From Cristatella mucedo (taxonomy: Eukaryota; Bryozoa; Phylactolaemata; Cristatellidae), in NCBI GenBank assembly GCA_009760855.2, contig WPIO01000110.1, forward strand, positions 1,197,501-1,261,500: a stretch of 64,000 bases of DNA, written 5' to 3'. Positions 63,022-64,000 of this stretch are shown one piece after another (within the stretch, counting starts at the first letter, position 1; every line of letters begins with the position of its first letter). The notes beneath the pieces were generated by a model that had not been told where the DNA came from, did no database searches, and saw only the letters and a list, made by a program, of their open reading frames with translations. Both the position numbers and the translations under genes were made by a program.

Positions 63022-63360
63022 CATTTTCAATTTCAACTATAGTAATGCACACTGTAGCTATATAGGCAAATTACCAAATTATCCCCTTTTTAAGATTTCA
63101 CCTACCACTGATGTACTGTCATAACAGTACTATACATAATTCAAAGGTCATAAAGTAAGCCTGACTTTCACGGATTGCCTAACAAACTAACAAGCCTAGC
63201 TTATTGTAGGGGTTGATTTTCAACGCTGAGAGAAGAGAACAATTTGGTGTAATACATTGCCGGGCTTCGCTGAGGAGACAGCAAAGAAGCAGCTACAAAG
63301 AAGCAGCTACAAAGAAGAAGGGCGAGGCACATAACCAGAGGGCGAGATATACAAACTCAC

Positions 63361-63511
63361 CGACAGCCACCAGGATGAAAAGTGCTGATGTAACCGCAGC
63401 ACCTCCGTAGAACAGTTCGCTGAACCCTTTGGCCATGGCGTCTAATGCCTTATCACCTTGACCGACGGCGACGACATATGGCGGCACCACGAAGCCTAGC
63501 GCGACGCCCAG
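63361..63511 (-). CDS. flvcr: flvcr exon: central transmembrane helices
   Basis: Minus-strand acceptor ccttcattgcag and donor gtgagt. Phase 0 in, phase 1 out. It reads LGVALGFVVPPYVVAVGQGD and later FYGGAAVTSALFILVAV. This corresponds to the LG-AVGF-LPP helix and the FYG-SAV--LLFIL helix of FLVCR proteins (roughly TM5-TM6). It is the most upstream exon I can see. Confidence 0.9.
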
Positions 63512-63589
63512 CTGCAATGAAGGCCCTACGTACAGTGCGCTGCTGGGCACAAGCTTAGGATGCAAGGCAAATCGGGATGAAATCATTCA

Positions 63590-63662
63590 TTCTTTGGCTC
63601 CCGCCTGTCTCTCAGATATACTCCCCCATCAGGCTAAGCATCGTACAAGCCGCTTTTCGGAA
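63590..63662 (+). mobile_element. LINE type B RT-tail scrap
   Basis: ttctttggctcccgcctgtc and cagatatactcccccatcag match the plus-strand RT end at 35638-35700 (HSLAPASQIYSP), cut off by the next element. Confidence 0.75.
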
Positions 63663-63664
63663 TC

Positions 63665-64000
63665 CAATAATAATAATAATAATAATTCACTTGATAAAGC
63701 GCCCTCAGAGAACTTAATCTCTCTCTAGGCGCTTTACATTTGCTGTAAGTGAAATGCCATTGAATGGTAAGTAAAATCATGCTTGAAAAAAATAAACGAA
63801 ATGAATAATATGGTTAGGGGTGACATGCACAGGGTCAGCATGCAAATGTGGTCAGTGGCAGCATGCACAGTGTCAGCACGAATAAGCACATCAAGGACGA
63901 ATCACAGGGACCCACTAAATGCTGTCCTAAATAGGTGAGTTTTTAGGTTCCTTTTAAATGTGGTCAGGTCAGGGGATGTTCTGACGGATATTGGTAGAGA
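63665..64000 (-). mobile_element. LINE type B 3' end, continuing past the window
   Basis: aataataataataataattc, acttgataaagcgccctcag, ctctctaggcgctttacatt, then 3' UTR-like sequence with RT end remnants (a minus-strand HLFK-like stretch and TS-gatgtt). Minus orientation, head to head with the scrap at 63590. Confidence 0.85.

Overview
This is a TE-rich and microsatellite-rich window from an animal nuclear genome. Long introns, GT-AG splice sites, CR1/L2-type LINE debris, tRNA-like SINEs and two metazoan genes support this. I cannot name the phylum. I found no prokaryotic operon, CRISPR array, rRNA gene or convincing functional tRNA gene.

Two genes converge tail to tail. On the plus strand, 8995-38798, lies most of a Dishevelled (dvl) gene. 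Fifteen exons join with fully consistent splice phases into about 698 residues: the end of the DIX domain, an acidic/Ser-rich and basic linker, PDZ, DEP, a Pro/Ser/Gly-rich tail and the conserved Dishevelled C terminus. The first DIX exon(s) are probably left of the window. On the minus strand, 63511-41998, lies the C-terminal part (about 307 residues, 8 exons) of a Major Facilitator transporter of the FLVCR (SLC49) family. Its N-terminal half lies beyond the right edge. One of its introns starts with GC instead of GT.

Layout: 1-8994 is non-coding (intron or upstream) with LINE fragments. 8995-9064 is the DIX exon. 9065-21510 is a 12.4-kb intron with large (CT)n, (GA)n, (GAGT)n and (GTGTGTGCCT)n arrays. 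21511-27710 holds the clustered linker, PDZ and early DEP exons. 27711-30610 is an intron carrying a dead LINE. 30611-38798 holds the DEP-to-C-terminus exons separated by repeat-rich introns. 38799-41997 is the gap between the two gene ends. 41998-63511 is the flvcr gene, whose introns hold LINE pieces, SINEs, a pogo-like MITE, a decayed TE-like coding remnant and long GA/CA tracts.

The two genes have no obvious joint function: dvl transduces Wnt signals in the cytoplasm and flvcr is a plasma-membrane or organellar carrier. The most interesting points are architectural. A LINE 3' end abuts a dvl exon and appears to supply its splice donor. Two SINE types appear to share 3' ends with two LINE types. 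A SINE head has expanded into a minisatellite. There are also a GC-AG intron, a possible 29-nt intron and a self-complementary GATC array. I found no convincing new molecular system.
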